19,543 bases of DNA. Origin: Burkholderiaceae bacterium (GTDB lineage: Bacteria; Pseudomonadota; Gammaproteobacteria; Burkholderiales; Burkholderiaceae). How positions within the stretch are numbered: position 1 is the stretch's first letter; each line of letters begins with the position of its first letter. The stretch lies in assembly GCA_947380285.1 (NCBI GenBank), contig CANCQD010000035.1, positions 1 to 19,543 on the forward strand. The letters run 5' to 3'. The notes under the pieces were generated by a model, which did not search any database, was not told where the DNA came from, and saw only the letters and a list, made by a program, of their open reading frames with translations. Below, piece by piece: positions 1 through 7,271 of this stretch. The position numbers and the translations under genes are program-made.

Positions 1-61
1 AGAATCGCTATCATGAATGTCTCTAAAACGAATGATTGAATATAGCATGCAGGACTCCAGT

Positions 62-439
62 ATGAATCCAAACAACCCAGGCGTAGAAACCATTGATGAC
101 AAGCAGTTTTACCAACTGGGAAGCAATTTATTACAGTCTATCGAGGTAGCATTAGAGGCTGCCGACGATGCATTGGATCTCGATTTAGATGTCGAGCGCC
201 AAGGAGGTAATGTCATCAACATTCGTTTTAAGGACAAAAGCGTCATTGTGGTGAACACTCAGCCACCTCTGCATGAGATTTGGGTTGCAGCCAAGTCTGG
301 TGGGTATCACTATCGCTGGGCAGGTACAGTGGCAAAACCGCTGTGGCTCGATACGAAAACCGGCAAAGAGCTCTTGAGTGACCTAACTGAGTTCGCGAGT
401 GCTCAGGCAGGGCAAGCCGTCAAAATTGGCTTGATTTAA
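62..439 (+). CDS. cyaY: Frataxin-like iron-sulfur assembly protein CyaY
   Basis: Small acidic frataxin-fold protein that binds iron and modulates cysteine desulfurase activity during Fe-S cluster assembly in the cytosol. The sequence shows the family pattern: an acidic N-terminal helix ([18 protein letters not shown]), then strands ending in [22 protein letters not shown], which is the most conserved frataxin stretch. I chose the ATG at 62 (125 aa) because AGGA at 51-54 sits at a good distance and the family is usually 105-110 aa. The in-frame ATG at 17 would add 15 residues with no visible ribosome site. The gene converges on aroB and the two stop codons overlap. In related bacteria cyaY is found near ponA and lysA, which fits. 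Family assignment is firm; the start is less so. Confidence 0.93.
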   Translation: MNPNNPGVETIDDKQFYQLGSNLLQSIEVALEAADDALDLDLDVERQGGNVINIRFKDKSVIVVNTQPPLHEIWVAAKSGGYHYRWAGTVAKPLWLDTKTGKELLSDLTEFASAQAGQAVKIGLI

Positions 440-1518
440 GCTGCGCCAGTAGCGCTCAATGTTTCAATGACTTGAGCATCAGCTACGCTTTGAATCTGAG
501 CTTTACCAATTTTTTCTAAAACAACGTAGCGGATTTGCCCGCCCTCAGTTTTCTTATCCACCTGCATGAGTTCCATATAGCGTTCTGCGCCAAATTTTGG
601 CGGCGTAATCGGTAAATTCATGGATTGGATAATTTTGGTGAGGCGTTGCACATCCGCCTCGCTAATGTAATTGAGGCGGCGCGATAAATCCGCCCCCAGA
701 ACCATGCCGCAACCAACAGCCTCGCCGTGTAGCCATTCGCCATAGCCCATTCCAGCTTCGATTGCGTGACCAAATGTATGGCCAAAATTGAGGGTTGCAC
801 GAATGCCACCCTCTCTTTCATCAGCCGAAACCACTGCGGATTTAATTTCGCATGAACGTAAAACTGCATGACCCATTGCTTCTGTGTCGCAAGCAAGTAA
901 AGGGGTCGCATTGGCTTCAATCCAGTCCAAGAATGATGCATCAGCAATCGCACCATGCTTTACCACCTCAGCGAGACCTGCTGAAAGCTCTCTTGGAGGC
1001 AGAGTTTTTAAAGTGTTGAGATCAGCAATCACAGCTGCTGGTTGATGAAAGGCGCCAATCATATTTTTACCTAATGGATGATTGATACCAGTCTTACCGC
1101 CAACTGAAGAATCTACTTGCGCGAGCAATGTAGTTGGAACTTGAATGAAGCGGATACCGCGCATGAAACTGGCTGCAGCAAAGCCGGTCATATCACCGAT
1201 TACTCCACCACCTAAGGCAACCAGCATGGTTTGACGATCGGCTCCAAATTTCAAAAGATCATCAAAAATGAGCTGAAGATTTTTCCAGTCTTTATAAGAC
1301 TCACCATCAGGTAGTACGATGGTTCTAACAGGCTTGCCAAAGGTATTTAGCGTTTTAGTTAAGCGCTCAGCATAGAGCGGCGCAACCGTTGTGTTGCTAA
1401 CGATATATATAGAGGTCGCTTTTTCACAGGCGCTAAAGAGGTTTGCTTGATCAATCAGATCCGTACCAATATAAATTGGATAACTGCGATTACCAAGATC
1501 AACTTCGAGTGTTTTCAT
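436..1518 (-). CDS. aroB: 3-dehydroquinate synthase
   Basis: Converts DAHP to 3-dehydroquinate, the second step of the shikimate pathway, using NAD+ and a divalent metal. With the start at 1518 the protein is 360 aa, close to the usual size. Visible motifs are the NAD-binding GGGVIGD (about residues 103-109), [20 protein letters not shown], and the metal ligands E184 (AEVVKHG), H247 ([11 protein letters not shown]) and H264 (LHGEA). These positions match the numbering of well-studied AroB proteins and support this start. ATG at 1521 is an equal alternative. A TTG at 1551 would add residues encoded over the aroK end and is unlikely. The gene follows aroK by about 16 bases, so the two are probably one transcript. 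Its stop overlaps that of cyaY. Confidence 0.96.
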   Translation of the reverse strand: MKTLEVDLGNRSYPIYIGTDLIDQANLFSACEKATSIYIVSNTTVAPLYAERLTKTLNTFGKPVRTIVLPDGESYKDWKNLQLIFDDLLKFGADRQTMLVALGGGVIGDMTGFAAASFMRGIRFIQVPTTLLAQVDSSVGGKTGINHPLGKNMIGAFHQPAAVIADLNTLKTLPPRELSAGLAEVVKHGAIADASFLDWIEANATPLLACDTEAMGHAVLRSCEIKSAVVSADEREGGIRATLNFGHTFGHAIEAGMGYGEWLHGEAVGCGMVLGADLSRRLNYISEADVQRLTKIIQSMNLPITPPKFGAERYMELMQVDKKTEGGQIRYVVLEKIGKAQIQSVADAQVIETLSATGAA

Positions 1519-1534
1519 CATAGTGCCAATGTAT

Positions 1535-2059
1535 TTAAGCGGAAAGTTCAAGCTGCATGATTAAGGTGTTGACTAGTTGATTAACGCTGGGCTTTCCAGT
1601 CTCAATCACATAGTCGGCGATTTCGCGATAGAGTGGATCACGAATAGCGTATAAATTCTCTAGGATTTTTTTGGCATCACCATTTCTAAGAAGAGGACGT
1701 CCTTCGCCGCCTTTAGTGCGATGCCAAAGCTCCATTGGGTTTGCATGAAGATAAATGACTGTGCCATGTTCGCTTAATGCCTGGCGATTTTCTGGCAAAA
1801 GAATAGCGCCTCCACCAGTTGCCAAAATAATATCTTGCTCAGCAGTAATTTCACGAATGGCTTGAGCCTCGCGTTTGCGAAAACCCTCTTCACCTTCCAT
1901 CTCAAAAATGACAGGGATTTTTACGCCACAACGTTCTTCAATGACATGATCGGCATCTAAAAAGCGACGCCCTAATTTTTTTGCCAAGACTTTACCGACG
2001 GTCGACTTTCCGGCGCCCATGAGGCCGATCAGAAAGATATTGTTTGTCGAAGAGTTCAC
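1535..2059 (-). CDS. aroK: Shikimate kinase
   Basis: Phosphorylates shikimate to shikimate-3-phosphate with ATP. The 174-aa protein has the P-loop GLMGAGKST (residues 12-20), the shikimate-binding FLDAD (33-37) and FRKRE (R61), the GGG of TGGGAIL (82-84) and the lid arginine R121 in GEGRPLL. It begins with GTG at 2059, 12 bases after the secretin stop. The GAAGG ribosome-site-like sequence almost touches the GTG, which is an unusually short spacing, and there is no in-frame ATG nearby before GLMGAG. Translation is probably coupled to the upstream secretin gene. The secretin-aroK-aroB order is the ancient pilQ/hofQ-aroK-aroB arrangement of gamma- and betaproteobacteria. Confidence 0.95.
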   Translation of the reverse strand: MNSSTNNIFLIGLMGAGKSTVGKVLAKKLGRRFLDADHVIEERCGVKIPVIFEMEGEEGFRKREAQAIREITAEQDIILATGGGAILLPENRQALSEHGTVIYLHANPMELWHRTKGGEGRPLLRNGDAKKILENLYAIRDPLYREIADYVIETGKPSVNQLVNTLIMQLELSA

Positions 2060-2071
2060 CCTTCGATTTTA

Positions 2072-3193
2072 TTAGGGTTTGTCGAGAACGGTCGGAGTTA
2101 AAAAGACAAGTAGTTCGGTTTTATCTTGTAATTTGGATTTATGGCGAAAAAGATGGCCAATGAGGGGGATATCTCCCAATAAGGGGATTTTGACTTCATC
2201 CTCACGTTCAGTTGTTTGGAATATGCCCCCAATGATGGCTGTGCCGCCATTTTCAACGGTCACCTCCGAACTAAGACTTTTTGTATCGATGGCATAGCCT
2301 TGCTCAGTTTTCATGCCTACGGTGTCTTTATTGATACCTACGAGCATAGATACCTTTCCATCCGGATGAATTTTGGGAAGAACCTCAAGGCGTAAGTTAG
2401 CCTTCCGAAACTGCAACTTACTACCATTTTGGTTTGATGTCTGATAGGGAAGTTCAGTGCCCTGTTCTATCGTAGCCTTCACTTGGTCGCCAGTCATGAT
2501 GCGGGGGTTAGAAAGGATTTTTCCTTGACCCTCTGATTCGAGTGCAGAAAGCTCGGCTTGAAGAATGCCACTCCCACTTTTGGAGACTAAGGTGGCAGCT
2601 ACGGTTGCGGGATTAAAGCCACTCAAACCTGAGCCACCTAAATCAATATTGCCTACTACTTTTTGATCTGCATTCCCTCGAATACCACTGGCTTGGTACC
2701 CCAGCTTGACTCCCAGCTCTCGGGCAAAGCGCTCATCAGCCTCCACAATACGGGCCTCTATCAGAATTTGTCTTGGGCTATTAATATGGTCTCCACCAAA
2801 AGGAAGGGCAGCATCCTCGCGCCGGAATTTCTGAAAGGCTTGGATTTCAGCATGAGGTCCAATCCAATAGATATCGCCATTACGCACAAGTCTTAAGCCG
2901 CGACTCGCAAGAATGGAGTGGAGGGCAGTTTGCCAAGGAGTATTTCTTAGGTCTATAGAAACCTGCCCTTTAATTGACTCGCTTAATAAAAAATTGGTAT
3001 TACCTAACTTAGCCATTGCCTGCAAAAGATCCCTTATTTCAATGTCGGTAAATTGCAGGCTAATGGGACTCGAAAAATGATTTTGTGGCGGTGAATTTCC
3101 CACGGCTGTATTGCTTAAAAAAAGGATCAGTGTGGCAAGGCAAATGCAGAGCTGTCGCAAGTAATTTTGAATATATTTTGTGCAGATTTTCAT
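2072..3193 (-). CDS. pilQ: Short PilQ/HofQ-like outer-membrane secretin
   Basis: Secretins form multimeric gated channels in the outer membrane for type IV pili, type II secretion or DNA uptake. This 373-aa protein has an N-terminal hydrophobic export segment (about 14-30), an STN/N0-type domain (about 46-110, ISLQFTDIEIRDLLQAMAKL), and a secretin core (about 140-369). The core contains ILIEARIVEADERFARELGV, LSNPRIMTGDQVKATIEQG and the secretin signature IPLLGDIPLIGHLFR (336-350). True PilQ proteins are usually about 700 aa with AMIN domains and a further N-domain; both are missing. The size is nearer HofQ/ComE of gammaproteobacteria. It overlaps the upstream PilP-like gene by 4 bases (ATGA) and precedes aroK, exactly where pilQ/hofQ normally sits. 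Secretin identity is clear; which machine it serves is not. The symbol is by locus and family. Confidence 0.88.
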   Translation of the reverse strand: MKICTKYIQNYLRQLCICLATLILFLSNTAVGNSPPQNHFSSPISLQFTDIEIRDLLQAMAKLGNTNFLLSESIKGQVSIDLRNTPWQTALHSILASRGLRLVRNGDIYWIGPHAEIQAFQKFRREDAALPFGGDHINSPRQILIEARIVEADERFARELGVKLGYQASGIRGNADQKVVGNIDLGGSGLSGFNPATVAATLVSKSGSGILQAELSALESEGQGKILSNPRIMTGDQVKATIEQGTELPYQTSNQNGSKLQFRKANLRLEVLPKIHPDGKVSMLVGINKDTVGMKTEQGYAIDTKSLSSEVTVENGGTAIIGGIFQTTEREDEVKIPLLGDIPLIGHLFRHKSKLQDKTELLVFLTPTVLDKP

Positions 3194-3918
3194 TCGCTTT
3201 TAGCGGTCTTTAGAACCAGTGATTTACCTTGAGGGTGTGTGATGATGGCCTGCTCTTTTTCGATATTGCTCAGACGCCAATCCCCTAAAACCTGGGCGCC
3301 CTTGTCAAAGACAAGATGGTTTTTTCCGGTATGAAAATAGGCCTGATGAGAGACTCCCATCTGGGAGCTGCCGAGGTAACGCCAGCGGCGGAGTTCAGCC
3401 TCATGAGGAGGCGCTTGCGGCCTGCTGGAAATCCGCATTTCAGGCTTTTTCTCTTTTAATGAGTGAATGCTCACTTCTATTTCATCTATTATCTGATATA
3501 GCTCATCTTGTTCTTGATGAATTTCATCGCGCAAAACGGTCATTTGTTTCTTCAGTTCGGTGAGCTGATTTTGAGATTCCTCTAGGGCGCTTTGAGATTC
3601 ATTATTCAGGGAGTTATTGGCTATAAAAAAGGCGACAGCAGCTGCTATGAGGATTCCAAGAAGGAGGATGGGAAGTGCAATTCCTTGAAGCGAATTTTTG
3701 ATTTGGATAGGATTTAAGGAGTCCGCAAAAAGATTGCTTTTGGCCTGGCTTGGACTTCTAGTCGTTGTGTTTTGTTGGGGAGGGGGCTTACGAATTCCAT
3801 GGGGGTCAGGAATAGCGGGATCATCGCCAAGATCGCTCAGAATTTCATCAAAGGATTGGCTGGAGATATGGCGTGCTGGCATGCTCACATTCTTCAGTTT
3901 TGGGCTCAGAAAATCCAT
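3190..3918 (-). CDS. Single-span membrane protein with PilP/GspC-like C-terminus
   Basis: A 242-aa protein of uncertain name. It has a proline-rich polar N-terminus (1-75, likely cytoplasmic), one membrane helix (about 78-100, IALPILLLGILIAAAVAFFI), and a glutamine/glutamate-rich predicted coiled coil (about 107-158). A compact beta-rich end follows (about 178-239, WRYLGSSQMGVSHQAYFHTG...VLGDWRLSNIEKEQAIITHP). That last part resembles the homology-region barrel of PilP and GspC, which docks onto the secretin N0 domain. Its stop overlaps the secretin start by 4 bases, which supports a partnership. The helix plus coiled coil recalls PilN/PilO, so the protein may stand in for several pilus assembly proteins. 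The start is the ATG at 3918; ATG at 3882 is an alternative. Neither has a clear ribosome site. Fold and role are inferred from pattern and context. Confidence 0.7.
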   Translation of the reverse strand: MDFLSPKLKNVSMPARHISSQSFDEILSDLGDDPAIPDPHGIRKPPPQQNTTTRSPSQAKSNLFADSLNPIQIKNSLQGIALPILLLGILIAAAVAFFIANNSLNNESQSALEESQNQLTELKKQMTVLRDEIHQEQDELYQIIDEIEVSIHSLKEKKPEMRISSRPQAPPHEAELRRWRYLGSSQMGVSHQAYFHTGKNHLVFDKGAQVLGDWRLSNIEKEQAIITHPQGKSLVLKTAKSE

Positions 3919-3985
3919 CGGCTTGGATTGATGCCTATGTCAGAAATGAAGCATTCACTATCTATAAAACAAGGGTTTTGGAGCT

Positions 3986-4022
3986 TTTAGGGAAATTGTC
4001 TAAGCACCCTATAATTTGGACA
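3986..4022 (+). promoter_or_regulatory. Candidate ponA promoter with perfect -10 box
   Basis: A perfect TATAAT lies at 4010-4015 in the 105-base divergent gap between the PilP-like gene and ponA. The matching -35 region (TTTAGG at 3986-3991, 18-base spacer) is weak. Transcription would start near 4022, two bases before the ponA ATG, giving an almost leaderless message. A second TATAAA at 3963-3968 could serve a longer transcript. No minus-strand promoter stood out for the secretin cluster. Confidence 0.4.
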
Positions 4023-4023
4023 T

Positions 4024-6360
4024 ATGGCCTTACCTCCAAAAGACAAGCCGCCGCTGAACCAGCGTCCCATTCGTCCATCCGATAGACGTCCTCGGCAAAC
4101 ACGAGTTGAGCCTGGCTTGCCACGTAAGAATTCAAGCAATCCACTAGTAAAGGCTTTGTTGATCATTGGCGTAGTTTTCGCCTTAATGATTACCTTGCTG
4201 ATGGGTTATGCCTTCTTGGTTGCTAAGCCGAACCTTCCCAAGATTTCTGCTTTAACAGATTACAACCCTAAAACGCCCCTGCGTATTTATACGGCTGACA
4301 AAGTCTTAATCGGAGAGTTTGGCGAAGAGCGTCGCAAAGTCATTCCGTTAAATGAAATTCCGCAAAGTATGCGTAATGCCGTTTTAGCGATTGAGGATGA
4401 TCGCTTCTATTCTCATGGTGGCGTGGACTATGTGGGCATATTGCGGGCAGCAGCAACCAATTTGCGTGGACATCTTTCGCAAGGTGCATCGACCATCACC
4501 ATGCAGGTGGCGCGTAATTTTTTCCTTAGTAACGAAAAAACGTTCAGCCGAAAAATCTATGAAGTACTGCTTGCTTGGGAAATTGAGTCGCAGCTAACTA
4601 AAGACAAGATTCTAGAAATCTATATGAACCAGATTTTCTTAGGACAGCGGGCCTATGGATTTTCTAGTGCGGCACAGATCTATTTTGGTAAAGAGTTGAA
4701 AGACATCACGATTGCTGAGTCAGCAATGCTGGCTGGTCTACCGAAGGCACCATCAGCCTATAACCCGGTTAGCAATTTCCGTCGTGCCAAGATTCGCCAA
4801 GAGTACATTCTTCAACGTATGCGCGATCTGGGTTACATCACGCCAGAGGAATATCAAAAGGCGATGATTGAGGAATTGCATATTCGCGGTCTTGGTAACG
4901 AATTTGCAGTGCGCGCTGACTTCCCAGCTGAGATGGTTCGTCAACTGCTCTTTACTCAGTATGGTGAGGCAATTTATTCGCAGGGAATCGATGTTTACAC
5001 AACGATTCTGAAGGCAGATCAAGATGCGGCTTATAAGGCGGTGCGTAAAGGAATTTTTGAATACGACTTACGACACGCCTATCGCGGTCCAGAGGGTTTT
5101 ATCGATCTTCCAGAAGACACGGTGAAGCGTCAACGCGCAATTGACGAGGCCCTGCTCGCTTATCCACAGTTAGATGACTTGCAATCTGGTGTTGTGCTCG
5201 ATGTGAAGCCAAAGGAAATGCAGGTCATGATAGCCACGGGCGATACCATCGTTATCAAAGGCGAAGGCATGAAGTTGGCATCGGCATCCATTACCGACAG
5301 TACCCAACCTAAAAAACGCTTGCGCCCTGGTGCTGTAGTTCGACTCCTGTCAGATGGAGGGGTTTGGAAGCTGGCCCAATTGCCACAAGTAGAAGCTGCC
5401 TTTGTTTCCATGAATGCAGAGACGGGCGCGATCCTTTCCTTGGTAGGCGGCTTTGATTTCCGTCGCAATCAATTCAACCACGTTACGCAAGCCTTGCGTC
5501 AACCAGGCTCTTCATTTAAACCATTTATCTACGCAGCTGCGATTGAAAAAGGTTTTACGCCCAGCACGATGGTGAACGATGCGCCTTTATCAATAGGCAG
5601 CATGGAAACAGGTAGTCAAGCTTGGGAGCCAAAAAATTACGACGGTAAATATGACGGCATGATGCGCTTGCGCAATGCCTTGGCAAAATCGAAGAACTTA
5701 GTTTCTGTTCGTATTATTCGCGCTATCGGCCCTTCGTATGCGCAAGAATATATTCAGCGTTTTGGCTTTGAGCCAGAAAAGCATCCACCTTATTTAACAA
5801 TGGCTTTGGGCGCAGGTTCGGTAACACCACTACAAATGGCATCTGCTTATAGCGTATTTGCCAACGGTGGTTATCGCGTAGACCCGTTCTTAATTGACAA
5901 GATGGTGGACTCCAAAGGAGTCGTGATGTTTGAAGCAAAACCAACTCGTGCAGGTGATGATGCGCCTCGCGTGCTGGATGCCCGAACTGCATTTGTCATG
6001 GATAGTATGTTGCAAGAGGTAACGAAGACCGGTACTGCAGCTTCGGCGCGCGGTAAGTTGGGTCGCACCGATATTGCTGGCAAGACGGGTACTACCAATG
6101 ACTCCCATGATGCCTGGTTTGCTGGTTACAACCCTAAGGTAGTGGCCATTGCCTGGATTGGTTTTGATAAGCCGGCAAGCTTGGGTGACCGTGAAACTGG
6201 CGGTGGGCTTGCTTTGCCGATGTGGATTTCTTACATGTCGACCGCATTAAGAGATAGTCCACAGATCTCACGTGAAGTACCAAGCGGCGTCACTCAAGTT
6301 GATGGCGACTGGTTTATTCCGGAATTCTCAAACAATGGTGGTGTACGCGAACTGCAATAG
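4024..6360 (+). CDS. ponA: Penicillin-binding protein 1A (bifunctional peptidoglycan synthase)
   Basis: Class A PBP that polymerises glycan strands and crosslinks peptides at the inner membrane, facing the periplasm. The 778-aa protein has a basic proline-rich cytoplasmic tail (1-40) and a single membrane anchor (about 41-66). The GT51 glycosyltransferase carries catalytic E124 in EDDRFYSHGGVD, plus GASTITMQVARNFF and KDKILEIYMNQIFLG. The transpeptidase has SSFK (active S496, K499), SKN (556-558) and KTG (687-689). All catalytic motifs are intact and the length is normal for PBP1A, whose betaproteobacterial gene is usually called ponA or mrcA. It is divergent from the secretin cluster, as mrcA is from hof/pil genes in other bacteria. 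The start lacks a good ribosome site; only GGA at 4018-4020 is nearby. A hairpin spans the stop codon. Confidence 0.95.
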   Translation: MALPPKDKPPLNQRPIRPSDRRPRQTRVEPGLPRKNSSNPLVKALLIIGVVFALMITLLMGYAFLVAKPNLPKISALTDYNPKTPLRIYTADKVLIGEFGEERRKVIPLNEIPQSMRNAVLAIEDDRFYSHGGVDYVGILRAAATNLRGHLSQGASTITMQVARNFFLSNEKTFSRKIYEVLLAWEIESQLTKDKILEIYMNQIFLGQRAYGFSSAAQIYFGKELKDITIAESAMLAGLPKAPSAYNPVSNFRRAKIRQEYILQRMRDLGYITPEEYQKAMIEELHIRGLGNEFAVRADFPAEMVRQLLFTQYGEAIYSQGIDVYTTILKADQDAAYKAVRKGIFEYDLRHAYRGPEGFIDLPEDTVKRQRAIDEALLAYPQLDDLQSGVVLDVKPKEMQVMIATGDTIVIKGEGMKLASASITDSTQPKKRLRPGAVVRLLSDGGVWKLAQLPQVEAAFVSMNAETGAILSLVGGFDFRRNQFNHVTQALRQPGSSFKPFIYAAAIEKGFTPSTMVNDAPLSIGSMETGSQAWEPKNYDGKYDGMMRLRNALAKSKNLVSVRIIRAIGPSYAQEYIQRFGFEPEKHPPYLTMALGAGSVTPLQMASAYSVFANGGYRVDPFLIDKMVDSKGVVMFEAKPTRAGDDAPRVLDARTAFVMDSMLQEVTKTGTAASARGKLGRTDIAGKTGTTNDSHDAWFAGYNPKVVAIAWIGFDKPASLGDRETGGGLALPMWISYMSTALRDSPQISREVPSGVTQVDGDWFIPEFSNNGGVRELQ

Positions 6361-6368
6361 TTCGTTTT
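6348..6368 (+). terminator. Hairpin plus T-run across the ponA stop codon
   Basis: CGAACT (6348-6353), loop GCAAT, AGTTCG (6359-6364), followed directly by TTTT (6365-6368). The six-pair stem contains the last bases of ponA, including its TAG stop at 6358-6360. It has the form of a weak intrinsic terminator. Because it lies 8 bases before the transposase gene, it could instead be a subterminal hairpin of the mobile element. Confidence 0.4.
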
Positions 6369-6372
6369 CAAC

Positions 6373-7077
6373 ATGGCACGGCAAGCGCGCACAGTAATAC
6401 CAGGTCAAGCAATGCATGTGATGGTCCGTGGGAATAATCGTGAAACGATTTTCTTTAACGACAATGATCGCCGGACATACCTCGAGTGGTTGCGCGAAGC
6501 GGCAAGGCAATTCGGATGTGCTGTGCATGCCTTTGCATTAATGCCAAATCATTTGCATCTACTGATGACGCCTCAAAATGAAGATTCGCTTGCTAAGACA
6601 ATGCAGTCATTAGGACGTCGTTATGCGCAATACTTTAATCAACAACATCATCGCTCTGGAACAATTTGGGAGGGGCGCTATCGGTCATCCTTAATTGACC
6701 CAGACTATTTTTTGCGCTGCCAGCGCTATATAGAACTCAATCCAGTTAGGGCGGGATATGAATCCAACCCCCAAAGCTCTACTTGGACTAGTTTTGCAAC
6801 CCATATTGGGGGTAAAGCCGAGCCTTGGCTTGTAGATCATCAGCATTTTTGGCAGTTGGGTAACACGCCATTTGAGCGGCAGATGAATTGGGCTAATTTT
6901 GTAAAAGAGGGCGCACCCCACTGGGAAGACCGACAAATTACAGAGTCACTCATTCGCTCTAAGCCCTGGGTAAGTGATATTTATGCGAAAAAGCTGTTTA
7001 AAGATACCCCGGAGTTGACGCTTATTCGACATCGTGGCCGACCTAGAAAAATAAATACTTTAAATTCAATAGCTTAG
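6373..7077 (+). CDS. REP-associated tyrosine transposase (RAYT, Y1/IS200-like)
   Basis: Single-strand DNA transposase of the HUH Y1 superfamily, the group usually found as single copies beside palindromic REP-type repeats. The 234-aa protein shows the N-terminal family pattern MARQARTVIPGQAMHVMVRG, the metal-binding HLH (H60, H62 in MPNHLHLLM), and GTIWEGRYRSSLI. The presumed nucleophile is Y119 in QRYIELNPVRAG, which by recall of the E. coli RAYT sequence lines up with its catalytic tyrosine. All catalytic residues are present, so the enzyme looks functional. The C-terminus carries HRGRPRK (220-226), an AT-hook-like basic patch. It starts 12 bases after ponA with no obvious ribosome site. 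In related genomes I would not expect a gene here, so it is probably an insertion. Palindromic structures follow its stop codon. Confidence 0.9.
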   Translation: MARQARTVIPGQAMHVMVRGNNRETIFFNDNDRRTYLEWLREAARQFGCAVHAFALMPNHLHLLMTPQNEDSLAKTMQSLGRRYAQYFNQQHHRSGTIWEGRYRSSLIDPDYFLRCQRYIELNPVRAGYESNPQSSTWTSFATHIGGKAEPWLVDHQHFWQLGNTPFERQMNWANFVKEGAPHWEDRQITESLIRSKPWVSDIYAKKLFKDTPELTLIRHRGRPRKINTLNSIA

Positions 7078-7094
7078 AGACACCTCCCTTGTTC

Positions 7095-7122
7095 TGATAT
7101 TCAAGATAGGTATTGAATATTA
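7095..7122 (+). repeat. AT-rich hairpin after the transposase gene
   Basis: Left arm ATATTCAA (7097-7104) and right arm TTGAATAT (7113-7120) are perfect inverted repeats with an 8-base loop. One G-T and one T-A pair extend the stem to 10 positions (7095-7122). It lies 17 bases past the transposase stop and 1 base before the TCTGTCCC element. It could be a subterminal hairpin recognised by the transposase, or a transcript end signal; there is no T-run. Confidence 0.45.
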
Positions 7123-7123
7123 C

Positions 7124-7184
7124 GACTCTGTCCCCATATATAGAATTCATATTGGTGCGACATCTAAATAAATGGGACAGACTC
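7124..7184. repeat. 61-base element with TCTGTCCC/GGGACAGA inverted ends (REP/REPIN-like)
   Basis: The left end reads GACTCTGTCCCCAT from 7124 and the right end ATGGGACAGACTC to 7184. These are inverted copies with an 8-base perfect core (TCTGTCCC at 7127-7134, GGGACAGA at 7174-7181), one base substitution outside it and one extra C. RAYT genes are typically flanked by such paired palindromic repeats, so this is the likely cognate element. I noticed no further copy in this window by eye. The middle is AT-rich with a central GAATTC. Confidence 0.55.
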
Positions 7185-7196
7185 ATTTTATTTCTA

Positions 7197-7225
7197 TTGC
7201 ATCGGTGTGGGTATTCACCTATATT
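7197..7225 (+). promoter_or_regulatory. Sigma70-like promoter for gltBD
   Basis: TTGCAT (7197-7202) and TATATT (7220-7225) are separated by exactly 17 bases, a good housekeeping promoter. Transcription would begin near 7232, giving a leader of about 40 bases. That leader contains a small GGCC-TTTAT-GGCC stem (7246-7258) and the ribosome site CGGAA (7262-7266) before the gltB ATG at 7272. The spacer itself holds a short GGTG...CACC dyad. It starts 12 bases after the REP-like element. Confidence 0.6.
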
Positions 7226-7271
7226 TGATCCTCCAAAAGTAATCAGGCCTTTATGGCCCATCGGAAATACT

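Noticed and set aside
1..14. Possible start of a divergent minus-strand gene (ATG at 14 reading M-I-A-I)
   Set aside because: An lptM-lysA pair is expected here by synteny, but only four codons are in the window, which is too little to call.
17..61. Promoter for cyaY (TATAGC at 41-46)
   Set aside because: No matching -35 box in the available sequence, and the region is cut by the window edge.
1519..1551. Longer aroB from the TTG at 1551
   Set aside because: It overlaps the end of aroK and adds residues not seen in the family. The shorter start puts the metal ligands at the standard positions.
7064..7118. Second inverted repeat ATTCAATA/TATTGAAT around the transposase stop
   Set aside because: AT-rich, 39 bases apart and competing with the tighter 7095-7122 hairpin; easily chance.
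7113..7271. N-terminal extension of gltB by 53 codons
   Set aside because: It would translate the REP-like element and the promoter, has no ribosome site, and the ATG at 7272 gives the standard short propeptide before the catalytic cysteine.
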